Origin: Candidatus Proelusimicrobium excrementi
GTDB taxonomy: Bacteria > Elusimicrobiota > Elusimicrobia > Elusimicrobiales > Elusimicrobiaceae
Direction: 5' to 3'
Length of the DNA stretch: 64,000 nt
Assembly: GCA_934643455.1 (NCBI GenBank)
Contig: CAKUBV010000003.1
Span: forward strand, 186,001 to 250,000
Every line of letters begins with the position of its first letter. The first letter of the stretch is position 1. The position numbers and the translations under genes are program-made. Shown here piece by piece: positions 26,532-34,990 of the stretch. Below the pieces are notes generated by a model. It was not told where the DNA came from, made no database searches, and saw nothing but the letters and a program-made list of their open reading frames with translations.

Positions 26532-27023
26532 ATGTTTATAAGGAAAACACAGCTTAAAGATTTACCGCTTATCGAAGAAGTATATGCCCGCGCGCGGGAA
26601 TTTATGAAGTTAAGCGGCAACCCCGGCCAATGGGGGGATAAATATCCTCAGAGGGAAAAGCTCCTGCGTGATATTGAGCTTGGCCAAGCGTATATTTGTT
26701 TTGAGGACGATGACATTTTGGCTGTTTTCACTTTCTGCCCCGGCCCGGACGCGACTTATGCCCGTATAGAAGGCGGTTCTTGGCTGAACGATAAACCTTA
26801 CCATGTGATTCACAGGTTGGCTTCATCGGGGCTGCGCCGCGGCGCGGGGGCTTTTTGCATTGACTGGTGCTTTAGGCAATCCGGCAATATCCGCATAGAT
26901 ACCCACGCCGACAATAAACCAATGCTTAAACTGATAGACAAAAAAGGTTTTGTTTACTGCGGCATAATTCACACCGATGACGGTACGCCTAGAAAGGCTT
27001 TCCAAAAAGATATCGAAGAGTAA
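26532..27023 (+). CDS. GNAT-family acetyltransferase
   Basis: The 163-residue protein opens MFIRKTQLKDLPLIEEVYARAREFM, the usual GNAT beta1-alpha1. It then has GDKYPQREKLLRDIELGQAYICFEDDDILAVFTF and the acetyl-CoA region HRLASSGLRRGAGAFCIDWCF, where the pyrophosphate loop is SGLRRGAG. The C-terminus has NKPMLKLIDKKGFVYCG, typical of the family. The acceptor is unknown. It is divergent from the CDF exporter and shares the intervening operator region, so it might be metal-responsive by position only. Confidence 0.85.
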   Translation: MFIRKTQLKDLPLIEEVYARAREFMKLSGNPGQWGDKYPQREKLLRDIELGQAYICFEDDDILAVFTFCPGPDATYARIEGGSWLNDKPYHVIHRLASSGLRRGAGAFCIDWCFRQSGNIRIDTHADNKPMLKLIDKKGFVYCGIIHTDDGTPRKAFQKDIEE

Positions 27024-27042
27024 TAAATTATTGCAAATAAAA

Positions 27043-27066
27043 AATCCCCGGGACGGCCCGGGGATT
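27043..27066. terminator. bidirectional rho-independent terminator
   Basis: AATCCCCGGG, the loop ACGG and CCCGGGGATT between A-rich and T-rich flanks, separating the convergent GNAT and lipoprotein genes. Confidence 0.85.
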
Positions 27067-27081
27067 TAAATTTTTCCGAAA

Positions 27082-27690
27082 CTATTTTATTTCTATGCTT
27101 TTTATCGCCTCGTCGGTTATAAAGGCGAGGTTGTTATTCATTGTTGCCGCGGCGTCGTAAATAGCGTTTTCCTGTTCTTGGGAAATATTATCCTGCACTT
27201 GCGGATTGGCGTAGAAGGTTTGTATCACTATGTCCCAAGCCTGTCCGCCGTTTTTGCATGAAAGCGTGGTTACTTTCTTTTCCGTTTCCAAATCCACGAA
27301 AGAACTTTTTCTGCAGTTCTTCCCGCTTATGGAAATTTCTTCTATATCATCATAAATTACGCCTTCAAAACCGAAAGGCTCTTGCATAGCTGAAGCGTCC
27401 GCATTCGTTTTTGTATAAGCGTAGGAAAACGCCACCGGCGGATAGCTTTCAAAATTGTCGTACATAAAAACCTGCAGCTCGCTTACGGAAGGGTTCTGGT
27501 TTTTGTAAGATTCCATAATTCCTTCAGGGTTGATTTTAACTTCGCGCAGAATACCGAAATCTTTTTCCGGCAGAGTGATTGAAAGCCCGCCGTTGAGAGT
27601 ATAATTCTCGCTCAAAGGTTTGCTTTTAGAGCAAGCCTGAAAGGAAAGGGCCGTAACCGCGATAAGCGTTAAAAGAGTTATATTTTTCAT
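27082..27690 (-). CDS. putative lipoprotein, uncharacterised
   Basis: The 202-residue protein begins MKNITLLTLIAVTALSFQACSKS, where FQAC is an acceptable lipobox with Cys20. The rest is a single soluble domain (GGLSITLPEKDFGILREV, SCKNGGQAWDIVIQTFYANPQ) with two further Cys that might pair. I do not recognise the family. It is expressed alone, with the preceding intergenic space shared with tRNA-Asp. Confidence 0.75.
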   Translation of the reverse strand: MKNITLLTLIAVTALSFQACSKSKPLSENYTLNGGLSITLPEKDFGILREVKINPEGIMESYKNQNPSVSELQVFMYDNFESYPPVAFSYAYTKTNADASAMQEPFGFEGVIYDDIEEISISGKNCRKSSFVDLETEKKVTTLSCKNGGQAWDIVIQTFYANPQVQDNISQEQENAIYDAAATMNNNLAFITDEAIKSIEIK

Positions 27691-27845
27691 AATAATATCC
27701 TGTTTACGTTTTTAATTTGCATTAAACATCTTAAAAACATTCTAGTTTATTTTTTTAATATAGTCCTAATAATTTGAATTGTGTTTGCTTGCGTGGCGGC
27801 ATTTGCGTTGTGATTTTAAGCCATATTAAAGCAGCAAAAATAAAA

Positions 27846-27867
27846 AACCCCGCGCGGTTGCGGGGTT
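27846..27867 (-). terminator. rho-independent terminator after tRNA-Asp
   Basis: AACCCCGC, the loop GCGGTT and GCGGGGTT, followed on the minus strand by a T-run. Confidence 0.8.
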
Positions 27868-27871
27868 TAAA

Positions 27872-27949
27872 TGGCGGAGTCAACGGGATTCGAACCCGCG
27901 GTCTCTGCCTTGACAGGGCAGCGTGTTAACCAGGCTACACCATGACTCC
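27872..27949 (-). tRNA. tRNA-Asp (anticodon GTC)
   Basis: The minus strand folds as a full cloverleaf: acceptor GGAGTCA / TGACTCC, a D arm with GGTTAA, anticodon stem CTGCC / GGCAG with loop CTGTCAA (anticodon GTC), T arm GCGGG-TTCGAAT-CCCGT and encoded CCA. The other two tRNAs in the window lack an encoded CCA. Confidence 0.95.
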
Positions 27950-28019
27950 AAGTTACTTCTCTTAAATATATTCTATATTTTTACGCCGAACTAGTCAATA
28001 TAAATTTTCCGGCAAAAAT

Positions 28020-28931
28020 TTAAGCCGTTTTACCGGGGAAATCTCCCCATAAAATCTGTTCGGCCTGCAGTTCTACGGAAGTTTTTTTATAAACTTCTTC
28101 CTGAACTTTTCGTATCAGCGCATAAACATCAGCCGCGGTTGCATTATCATAGTTTATGATAAACCCCGCGTGCTTTTCGGAAACTTTCGCCCCGCCTACG
28201 CTTAGGCCTCTCAGCCCGCAAACGTCAATTAAGCGGCTTGCGTAATCATTGACGGGCCTTTTAAAAACGCTTCCTGCGGAAGGATATTCCAAAGGCTGTT
28301 TTTCCGCGCGGCGTTTTAATACGGAAAGACGCGTTTGCTTAAGTTCGGCCGGGTCTTGTTTTTTAAGAAGCCACGTCGCGCTTAAAATTATGCAATTTTC
28401 TATATTTTTTACTTTACGGTACCCGTATTCAACGTCGTTTTTGCAAAATTGTTTTATTTCCCCGTCGGCGTTTATCACTTTAAAACATTTTAAATTGTCG
28501 AAAGTTTCCTGCCCGAATGCGCCCGCGTTCATATAAACTGCGCCGCCGCAGCTGCCGGGTATGCCGCTTAAGCTTTCAAGCCCGCCGAGGCCGTTTTCAA
28601 CGGAAAGCGAAGCTGCTTCGTCAAGCGGGGTTCCGGCCAAAGCCGTAAGTTCTTCGCCCCGTATGGATATGCCGGCGTAATTTTTTAAACAGCAGGTAAC
28701 GCCGGGCAGGCCTTTATCGCTTACAAGTATGTTTGAGCCGAGCCCTATCATTCTGAAAGGTACGTTTTCGTGTTCGCAGAAAGTTTTAAGCTTAAGGATT
28801 TGCTCTTCGTTTTCCGGCAGAGCCAAAACCTCGGCCGCGCCGCCTGTTTTGTAGGTGGTGTAATCTTTCATAGGGGCGTTAAAAATAAGGCGGCATCCCG
28901 TCTTTTCGCCCAAAATATCTTTCCAATTCAT
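28020..28931 (-). CDS. murB: UDP-N-acetylenolpyruvoylglucosamine reductase
   Basis: The 303-residue FAD enzyme reduces UDP-GlcNAc-enolpyruvate to UDP-MurNAc in peptidoglycan synthesis. Conserved segments are YTTYKTGGAAEVLALP, GLGSNILVSDKGLPG, GIPGSCGGAVYMNAGAFGQ, YGYRKVK, PSAGSVFKRP with the catalytic Ser, KHAGFIIN, and a C-terminal Glu in LQAEQ. It is the short type II form. A minus-strand TATAAT (28944-28939) ends seven bases before the ATG without a Shine-Dalgarno, so the message is probably leaderless. It is divergent from pgm. Confidence 0.95.
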   Translation of the reverse strand: MNWKDILGEKTGCRLIFNAPMKDYTTYKTGGAAEVLALPENEEQILKLKTFCEHENVPFRMIGLGSNILVSDKGLPGVTCCLKNYAGISIRGEELTALAGTPLDEAASLSVENGLGGLESLSGIPGSCGGAVYMNAGAFGQETFDNLKCFKVINADGEIKQFCKNDVEYGYRKVKNIENCIILSATWLLKKQDPAELKQTRLSVLKRRAEKQPLEYPSAGSVFKRPVNDYASRLIDVCGLRGLSVGGAKVSEKHAGFIINYDNATAADVYALIRKVQEEVYKKTSVELQAEQILWGDFPGKTA

Positions 28932-28938
28932 TTAATAT

Positions 28939-28944
28939 ATTATA
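28939..28944 (-). promoter_or_regulatory. -10 element of murB
   Basis: The minus-strand TATAAT lies inside the 36-bp gap between divergent murB and pgm, seven bases before the murB ATG. Confidence 0.5.
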
Positions 28945-28967
28945 TAAAAAGATTATGGAGGATATTT

Positions 28968-30518
28968 ATGACAGATATAAACGCGGGGAAACTTCCTGTT
29001 AAAACCATAGATTTGAAAATGTTGGAAACGGAATTTTATAATCCGTCAAATCAGCCTGTAAAAGTAAAATTCGGCACTTCGGGCCACAGAGGGGAGCTCG
29101 GCGCGGGTTTTTGCGCTTTGCACGCAAAGGCCATAGCGCAGGCCGTCGCAAAAATGCACCTTGAGGAAAATATAAAAGGCAAAATCCTTGTCGGCGGGGA
29201 TACCAGGCTTATGTCAAAGGTTACCGCAGAACTCTGCGCCTGCGTTTTGGCCGGCAACGGTTTGGAAGTTCTGCTTCCCAAAATACCCGTTCCCACGCCG
29301 GTGTTTTCCTATGAAATTTTGTCAAAGCGCGCATGCGCCTCTTTAAACGGCACGGCAAGCCATAATCCTCCTCAGGATATGGGGCTTAAATATAATCCTT
29401 CCACCGGTGGGCCTGCCGATTCCGGGATAACTTCCAAAATAGAAAAATACGCCAATTACTATATGGAAAACCCCGGGGAAATAAAATTTATTTCTCTTGA
29501 GGAAGCTAAAAAACGGAACCTTGTATCAGAGCCGGACGTAATAGAAAATTACGTTAAAGCTTTGGGTGAGAAAATTGATTTTGCTTTAATCAAAAAATCC
29601 GGCTTAAAAGCGGCTTTGCACCCTATGGGCGGCACAAGCCTGCCCTTTTTGCAGGCTGTAAAAGCAAAATATAAATTGGATAATGTGGAAATAGTAAGCA
29701 CGCTTCAAAATCCGTCCTTTAATTTTATTCCGCTTGACCACGACGGCAAAACGCGCATGGATCCTTCGTCAAAATATCCTATGTCCCCGCTGATAGATTT
29801 GGTAATGAGCGGCAAATATGATTTTGCCGGTGCCTGCGACCCTGACGCCGACCGCTTCGGCGCGGCTACGGCAAAGGGCGGGCTCCTTCCGCCCAATCAC
29901 GCGCTTTGCGTTATGCTGGATTATTTGGCGGCCAAGAACAAATCTTCAAGCGCGCGCTGCGCAGGGCGCACGATAGGCACCACGCACTTAATTGACAGAA
30001 TCGCCGCGGCCCACGGTTTGAGCGTGGAGGAAGTCAATGTCGGTTTTAAATATTTTGTCGAAGGTTTGCTTTCCGGGCGGCTTTTAATGGCTGGGGAGGA
30101 AAGTGCGGGAATGTCCGTAACGAATTGGGTTACGGAAAAGGACGGCCTGCTTGCGGTATTTTTACTGCTTGAAATTATGAGCGCCACCGGCCAGGATATC
30201 GCCGGCCTTTACAAACAGCTTACCGAGCTTTACGGCAATCCCGTATATACTCGCGTTGATATGCCCGTAACGGATGAGGTTAAAGCCAAACTTAAGGGTT
30301 TTACGGAAGAAAGCCTTTCCTATCTTAAAGAAGTCGCGGGGGAGAAGGTTCTTAAAATCCGCACCGGCGACGGCGTAAAGGTTTATCTGGAAGAGAGCTG
30401 GTTTCTTGTAAGGCCTTCGGGTACGGAAGCGATAGTAAAATTTTATGCCGAAACTTTTAAAGGAGAGGAGCATTTATCAAAAATCTTGGAAGAAGGCAAA
30501 AAGGTTTTCGGTATTTAA
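28968..30518 (+). CDS. pgm: alpha-D-phosphohexomutase, probable phosphoglucomutase
   Basis: The 516-residue protein starts at the ATG at 28968, with GGAGG upstream; the long upstream extension of the frame is antisense murB. Domain 1 has FGTSGHRGELG and the phosphoserine loop TASHNPPQ, domain 2 the metal loop DPDADRFG, domain 3 the sugar loop GEESAGMS and domain 4 the phosphate loop RPSGTEAIVKFYAE. All four active-site loops are intact. It resembles the bacterial alpha-PGM (glucose 1-P to glucose 6-P) although somewhat shorter than the usual 546. A terminator follows. Confidence 0.92.
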   Translation: MTDINAGKLPVKTIDLKMLETEFYNPSNQPVKVKFGTSGHRGELGAGFCALHAKAIAQAVAKMHLEENIKGKILVGGDTRLMSKVTAELCACVLAGNGLEVLLPKIPVPTPVFSYEILSKRACASLNGTASHNPPQDMGLKYNPSTGGPADSGITSKIEKYANYYMENPGEIKFISLEEAKKRNLVSEPDVIENYVKALGEKIDFALIKKSGLKAALHPMGGTSLPFLQAVKAKYKLDNVEIVSTLQNPSFNFIPLDHDGKTRMDPSSKYPMSPLIDLVMSGKYDFAGACDPDADRFGAATAKGGLLPPNHALCVMLDYLAAKNKSSSARCAGRTIGTTHLIDRIAAAHGLSVEEVNVGFKYFVEGLLSGRLLMAGEESAGMSVTNWVTEKDGLLAVFLLLEIMSATGQDIAGLYKQLTELYGNPVYTRVDMPVTDEVKAKLKGFTEESLSYLKEVAGEKVLKIRTGDGVKVYLEESWFLVRPSGTEAIVKFYAETFKGEEHLSKILEEGKKVFGI

Positions 30519-30540
30519 AGTTTTAATAAATCGGCAGAAT

Positions 30541-30569
30541 AAAAGGCCCGGTTTTAAGCCGGGCCTTTT
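30541..30569. terminator. bidirectional rho-independent terminator
   Basis: AAAAGGCCCGG, the loop TTTTAAG and CCGGGCCTTTT, between convergent pgm and the gene at 30591. Confidence 0.9.
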
Positions 30570-30590
30570 GTATAATATGCAATATTCGTT

Positions 30591-32321
30591 TTAGGCGTAT
30601 ATTAGGCCTACAGTCTGTCCTTTGCAGGAATGTTCTTTGGTGTTGATATCTTCAAAAACATATGTTTTCGGTTTGCCTCTGTATCCTTCATTGTAAACTT
30701 TTGTTACGGGCTCAATCCTCATATAATACTCGCCGTCTAAAAGAAATTCCATATGGTTCCCGCGGGTTTCATTGGAGAAACTGTTTGTTTTAAGATTGCC
30801 GGTGTCAATGTTGCAGTCCATAAGCTCCCCTTTTTCGGTGCGTATTATGCCGCTCGGGTTAACGCGATACATAATAGGCTTATCTTTACTGCCGACGTTC
30901 TTATAATAAGTCTTTTTATAGTAGATGAAAGCCGGCAGTTTGCTCAAGTTTTGTATCAAAAGGGAAGGCTTCCCTTTCTTTCCCCTGTCCGCCAGAGAAG
31001 AAGACGCATTTATCTTAAGGGAATTGCTTTTGCCGGGCACTTGCACCCATTCGCCGTCTTGGGCTTTATATTGGTCAAATATATTGACGTCAAATACAAC
31101 GTTTTGCTGATCCGAGAATAAATTAAATACGTCAAGCATAGCCAAATCGAATTTATAATGCACGGTGGAATACCGTAAGTAAGTGTCTACGACGCGCAGA
31201 CCGTAGAGCCTTCTTAAAGCGGTTTGGTGGACGGTGTCATAAGGATCTTTGCTCCAAGCGGAGGGGATGGGATCTTTAAGCTTGCCGAAGACGTTTGTCT
31301 CTCCGTCTTTTATAAGCTTTTGCAGAAAGGCCATATTGTCTTCCAAGGCGGTAAATCTCGTCAGCATTTCTTCAAAGGAGGCGTTTACCGCGTTTAAATT
31401 GGCGCTGTCAAAGGCGGAGTATACAGCCAGAACTCCTGTGAAGTTCAATATTTTTTTACCGTAATAGAGAAATCTTGCTTTGGACCAAAAGGCCAAAGTT
31501 GAAGAAGGTGATGCGATTGAAACGCCGTTAAATTGCCTTAAAGCTACCAATGTAAATATGGTCATTAAAATGGCGTCGTCGCGTTTATTTTTGTTGATAC
31601 GGTTAATTTCTTTTTGAAGGGCTACAAAACTTTTATAAGCCGGGCCGTATTTTAATCTTGAGTTTATAGATTTTAACTCTTCGGCTATTAAAGCCTGAAC
31701 TTGTTTGGGCGATTTCTTAAAATCGGGGAGCTGCTCGTATGCAAGCATATCGGCGGATTGTTTGTAAAGAGCAAAAGCCTCGTTTATCTTTGCCTGCGCG
31801 CTTAATTTGCTGAAGTTTTTATCGCCGGAGGGTCTGCGCGATACGCCGGAAGCGTTAAGCTTTTTCGTCAGTTCCGTGCGGCGTTTTTTCAAGGCGGCGA
31901 TTTCTTTTTCCTCTTGCGATATCCTTGACTGCTGTAAAGCTTTGTCAAGCCCTTTGGATTTTTTTGTGAATCTCTCAGGGATAATGGGGCGCACGACGCG
32001 GGTATTGTCCTGGGGAGCGGCCCTTTCCAAAAGGCGCTGTCTTTGTTCGCGGTTCATCTTTTCCATTTCAAGTTTTCGGATTTTCCCGTCTATTACGTTC
32101 AGTTCATGTCTTACCGGGTCGGCCGCTTTTTGATTTTCAACAAACTGTTTGCTTACAGTAACTTCCTTAAAATAAGGATATACCGCCGAAAGCTTTGTGG
32201 TCTGCGCGCCTACCGGCACGCCGAAATAATCCTGAGAGGACGCTTTGCCCTGTGCCAAAGAAAGCATCGGATAAGAAAAAGTTAAAGCCGTCGCCAGCAG
32301 TAATCTGATAAATAATTTCAT
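30591..32321 (-). CDS. large secreted protein with N-terminal coiled coil, uncharacterised
   Basis: The 576-residue protein has a signal peptide (to about LSLAQG). A charged, helical region with coiled-coil character (about 60-170: RHELNVIDGKIRKLEMEKMNREQ and SRISQEEKEIAALKKRRTELTKKL) follows. A helical middle with one hydrophobic stretch near 255-310 comes next, and the last 200 residues are strand-rich (GSKDKPIMYRVNPSGIIRTEKGELM, EFLLDGEYYMRIEPVTKVYNEG). I do not recognise a family. It could be periplasmic or surface-located. It is divergent from purB. Confidence 0.75.
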   Translation of the reverse strand: MKLFIRLLLATALTFSYPMLSLAQGKASSQDYFGVPVGAQTTKLSAVYPYFKEVTVSKQFVENQKAADPVRHELNVIDGKIRKLEMEKMNREQRQRLLERAAPQDNTRVVRPIIPERFTKKSKGLDKALQQSRISQEEKEIAALKKRRTELTKKLNASGVSRRPSGDKNFSKLSAQAKINEAFALYKQSADMLAYEQLPDFKKSPKQVQALIAEELKSINSRLKYGPAYKSFVALQKEINRINKNKRDDAILMTIFTLVALRQFNGVSIASPSSTLAFWSKARFLYYGKKILNFTGVLAVYSAFDSANLNAVNASFEEMLTRFTALEDNMAFLQKLIKDGETNVFGKLKDPIPSAWSKDPYDTVHQTALRRLYGLRVVDTYLRYSTVHYKFDLAMLDVFNLFSDQQNVVFDVNIFDQYKAQDGEWVQVPGKSNSLKINASSSLADRGKKGKPSLLIQNLSKLPAFIYYKKTYYKNVGSKDKPIMYRVNPSGIIRTEKGELMDCNIDTGNLKTNSFSNETRGNHMEFLLDGEYYMRIEPVTKVYNEGYRGKPKTYVFEDINTKEHSCKGQTVGLIYA

Positions 32322-32412
32322 AAATTCACACCTCGTAAAGGTTTGCCTTTCTTTATATATCTTTCTTTATATATTAATAATAACACTAAAGAACAGAAGC
32401 CTGCAAGAGCAT

Positions 32413-32435
32413 AAAGGCCCAAAAAAACTTGGGCC
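32413..32435. other. hairpin in the purB upstream region
   Basis: GGCCCAA, an A-rich loop and TTGGGCC form a 7-bp stem, with a second small palindrome (GTCCTAGGAC) just after it. No T-run follows, and it lies upstream of both flanking divergent genes, so it is unlikely to be a simple terminator. It might affect purB transcription. Confidence 0.35.
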
Positions 32436-32467
32436 CTAAGTCCTAGGACAAGTTTTGAATAATTAAA

Positions 32468-32473
32468 TATAAT
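32468..32473 (+). promoter_or_regulatory. -10 element of purBA
   Basis: TATAAT ends eight bases before the purB ATG; TTGAAT (32455-32460) may serve as an off-spaced -35. The transcript would be leaderless. Confidence 0.5.
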
Positions 32474-32481
32474 AGGAATGT

Positions 32482-33858
32482 ATGATTTTAAACCCTTTGG
32501 ACGGAAGATATAAAAACGCCGTTTCCGAACTGGCCCTTTTGATAGGGGAAGACGCTCTTATACTGCTTAGAATCAAAACGGAATGTCTGTATCTTTTGGC
32601 TTTGGCCGATGAAGGCGTTGTTAAACTCGGCCGCGCGCAGAGAAACAAAATTCTTTCCTTCGCAGACGGTTTGCCCGGGGCGGCGCAGACGGTAAAACAA
32701 ATAGAAACCGAGGGCTTCAAAGGGGTAAAAGCCACCAGACACGACGTAAAAGCCGTGGAATATTATTTGCGTTTTCTTTTTGCCGAAAACGGGCTTAAAT
32801 CTTATACTCCGTGGCTGCATTTCGCTTTAACTTCCGAGGACGTCAACAGCCTTTGCTATGCATTGATGATAAGGGACTCTTTGGAAAAAGTCCTTATCCC
32901 GGCTTTGGAAGAACTTGATGCCGAGCTGCGTCGGATGTCGCGCGAATACGCGGGAACCGTCCTGCTGGCGCGCACGCACGGGCAGGCGGCTGTGCCGACG
33001 ACCTTCGGCAAAGAATTTAAAGTTTTCGAATATCGTCTTTCCCGTCAGCTTAAACAGCTTAAAAAACAGCAGATTTCTTTTAAATTCAGCGGAGCAGTAG
33101 GCAATTACAGCGCGCATACGGCGGCTTTCGGCGAAGTTGATTGGCGCGCGTTTTCTAAAAAGTTTGCGGCGGGTTTTAATAAAGGCCGCAAGAGCAAAAT
33201 ATTTTTATGGGAAGCGGCGACTCAGATAGACCCGCATGATTCTTACGCCGAACTTTTTGACAATCTGCGCCGCGTAAATATGATATTTATTGACTTCGCG
33301 CAGGATATTTGGCGTTATATTTCCTCGGGCCTGATAAAGCAAAACGCCGTAAAAGGGGAAGTTGGTTCTTCCACTATGCCGCAAAAAGTCAACCCGATAG
33401 ATTTTGAACAGGCGGAAGGCAATTTGGGTTTGGCCAATGCTCTGTTTAATTTTTTCGGCGGCAAGCTTACGGTTTCCAGGCTGCAGAGGGATTTATCTGA
33501 TTCTACGGTGCTTAGAAATATAGGTTCGGCTTTCGGGTATTCTTTAACGGCTTATAAGTCTTTAAAAAAAGGTCTGGGCAGAATTAAGCCCGACGGCGAA
33601 TCCGCTTTGGCCGAACTTCGCGCCCACCCGGAAGTTATTTCCGAAGCGGTTCAAACATTGCTCAGGGTCTTCGGCCGGGAAGACGCTTACGAACAACTTA
33701 AAAACTTTACGCGCGGCAAAAAAGTAAGCGCGGAAGATATGGATAATTTTATAAGAAGTTTGGATTTAACGGAGCCGCAAAAAAAGAAATTGCTGGCTTT
33801 AAAAGCGGAAACATATATTGGTTTTGCGGAAAAAATCGCAAGGAAGGTTAATTTATGA
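32482..33858 (+). CDS. purB: adenylosuccinate lyase
   Basis: The 458-residue member of the fumarase/aspartase superfamily cleaves SAICAR and adenylosuccinate, releasing fumarate. It opens NPLDGRYKNAVSEL, has TSEDVNSLCYAL, the His-bearing LARTHGQAAVPTTFGKE, and the family signature GSSTMPQKVNPIDFEQAEGN with the catalytic Ser. This is the E. coli-type PurB. Its stop overlaps the purA start (ATGA), coupling the two steps that act on adenylosuccinate. Confidence 0.95.
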   Translation: MILNPLDGRYKNAVSELALLIGEDALILLRIKTECLYLLALADEGVVKLGRAQRNKILSFADGLPGAAQTVKQIETEGFKGVKATRHDVKAVEYYLRFLFAENGLKSYTPWLHFALTSEDVNSLCYALMIRDSLEKVLIPALEELDAELRRMSREYAGTVLLARTHGQAAVPTTFGKEFKVFEYRLSRQLKQLKKQQISFKFSGAVGNYSAHTAAFGEVDWRAFSKKFAAGFNKGRKSKIFLWEAATQIDPHDSYAELFDNLRRVNMIFIDFAQDIWRYISSGLIKQNAVKGEVGSSTMPQKVNPIDFEQAEGNLGLANALFNFFGGKLTVSRLQRDLSDSTVLRNIGSAFGYSLTAYKSLKKGLGRIKPDGESALAELRAHPEVISEAVQTLLRVFGREDAYEQLKNFTRGKKVSAEDMDNFIRSLDLTEPQKKKLLALKAETYIGFAEKIARKVNL

Positions 33859-34877
33859 TAGATATAGTATCCGGCGGACAGGCCGGCGATGAGGGAAAGG
33901 GAAAGATATCTGCTTATCTTTCTTACAAAGGCAATTACAGCTATTGCGTGCGTATCGGCGGCCCTAATGCCGGGCACACCGTTTTGCACAAAGGCAGCAA
34001 ATACACTTTAAAGAATATCCCTTCGGGCTTTCTTAACCCCAAGACCAAGCTTGTGCTTGGCGCGGGCGCGTATACCAAAACGGACTGGCTTTTGAAAGAA
34101 GTCGAACTTACCGGCGTAAGGGACCGCCTGATAATTGACCCTATGGCCGTACTCATAGAAGATAAGCACACCGCCGCGGAAAAGGGCGACAGTCATTTTA
34201 TGTCGGCCGTGGGCAGCGTGGGCACCGGGCTTGGCCAGGCCGTCAAAGAAAGAATTGAACGCAGAGAGCTTAAATTCGCCAAAGACGAACCTTTGCTTAA
34301 AGAATTTATTAAAGACGTGCCGGAACTTTTAAACAAATCCTTAGCCGCCGGGGAAGATATACTCGTGGAAGGCACCCAGGGCGTAAAACTTTCCCTTTTG
34401 CACGGGGAATATCCTTTTGTAACTTCCCGCGATACTACGGCCTCCACCTTTTTGGGCGAAGCAGGCCTCGGCCCCAAAGCCGTGAGGGACTGCTGGGTTA
34501 TTTTTAAACCCTATGTAAGCCGCGTAGGCCCGGGCCCTTTGGCGAGTGAAATTTTTGACGAAAAAGAACTTGAACTTTACCACGGCAAGGGCTGTGAAAT
34601 CGGCAGCGTCAGCAAACGTCTTAGAAGAATAGGCCGCTTTGAGGACGATACCGCCAGAAAAGCCGTTATGCTCAACACGGCTACAAAAATAGCCATAACG
34701 CATATAGATTTGTTCCCGGGCAATGACGCCGGTACGGTCAGCCGTTACGAAGACTTTACCCCGGAGGCAAGAAAGTTTCTGGATCATTTGCAGTCCATAC
34801 TGAAAAGCACTTATCCGTATCCGGAGCTTAAACTTATCTCCAACGGGCCGGAACTGGAAGATATGATAATTTTGTAA
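33855..34877 (+). CDS. purA: adenylosuccinate synthetase, short (archaeal-length) form
   Basis: The 340-residue GTP-dependent ligase joins IMP and aspartate. The N-terminal P-loop GQAGDEGKGKISAYL holds the catalytic Asp, GGPNAGHTVLHKG holds the catalytic His, and EGTQGVKLSLLHGEYPFVTSRDTTAS and SVSKRLRRIGRF follow. Most bacterial PurA proteins have about 430 residues; archaeal ones are about 340, lacking two insertions. The gene overlaps purB by four bases and is followed by a terminator. Confidence 0.93.
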   Translation: MIDIVSGGQAGDEGKGKISAYLSYKGNYSYCVRIGGPNAGHTVLHKGSKYTLKNIPSGFLNPKTKLVLGAGAYTKTDWLLKEVELTGVRDRLIIDPMAVLIEDKHTAAEKGDSHFMSAVGSVGTGLGQAVKERIERRELKFAKDEPLLKEFIKDVPELLNKSLAAGEDILVEGTQGVKLSLLHGEYPFVTSRDTTASTFLGEAGLGPKAVRDCWVIFKPYVSRVGPGPLASEIFDEKELELYHGKGCEIGSVSKRLRRIGRFEDDTARKAVMLNTATKIAITHIDLFPGNDAGTVSRYEDFTPEARKFLDHLQSILKSTYPYPELKLISNGPELEDMIIL

Positions 34878-34883
34878 TATAGT

Positions 34884-34911
34884 AAAAAGCCGCTTTTAAA
34901 GGCGGCTTTTT
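34884..34911 (+). terminator. rho-independent terminator of purBA
   Basis: AAAAAGCCGC, a short T/A loop and GCGGCTTTTT with further T residues downstream. Confidence 0.9.
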
Positions 34912-34990
34912 CTTTGTTTGATATAAAAAATATATTGCAAAAGAAGTAAAAATTGTGAATAATGGATAAATAAGCCGCGGAGGGAAACTA

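Noticed and set aside
32337..32390. Riboswitch upstream of purB
   Set aside because: The space holds short direct repeats (TTTCTTTATATA twice) and one hairpin but no purine-aptamer features, and the purB promoter appears to give a leaderless message.
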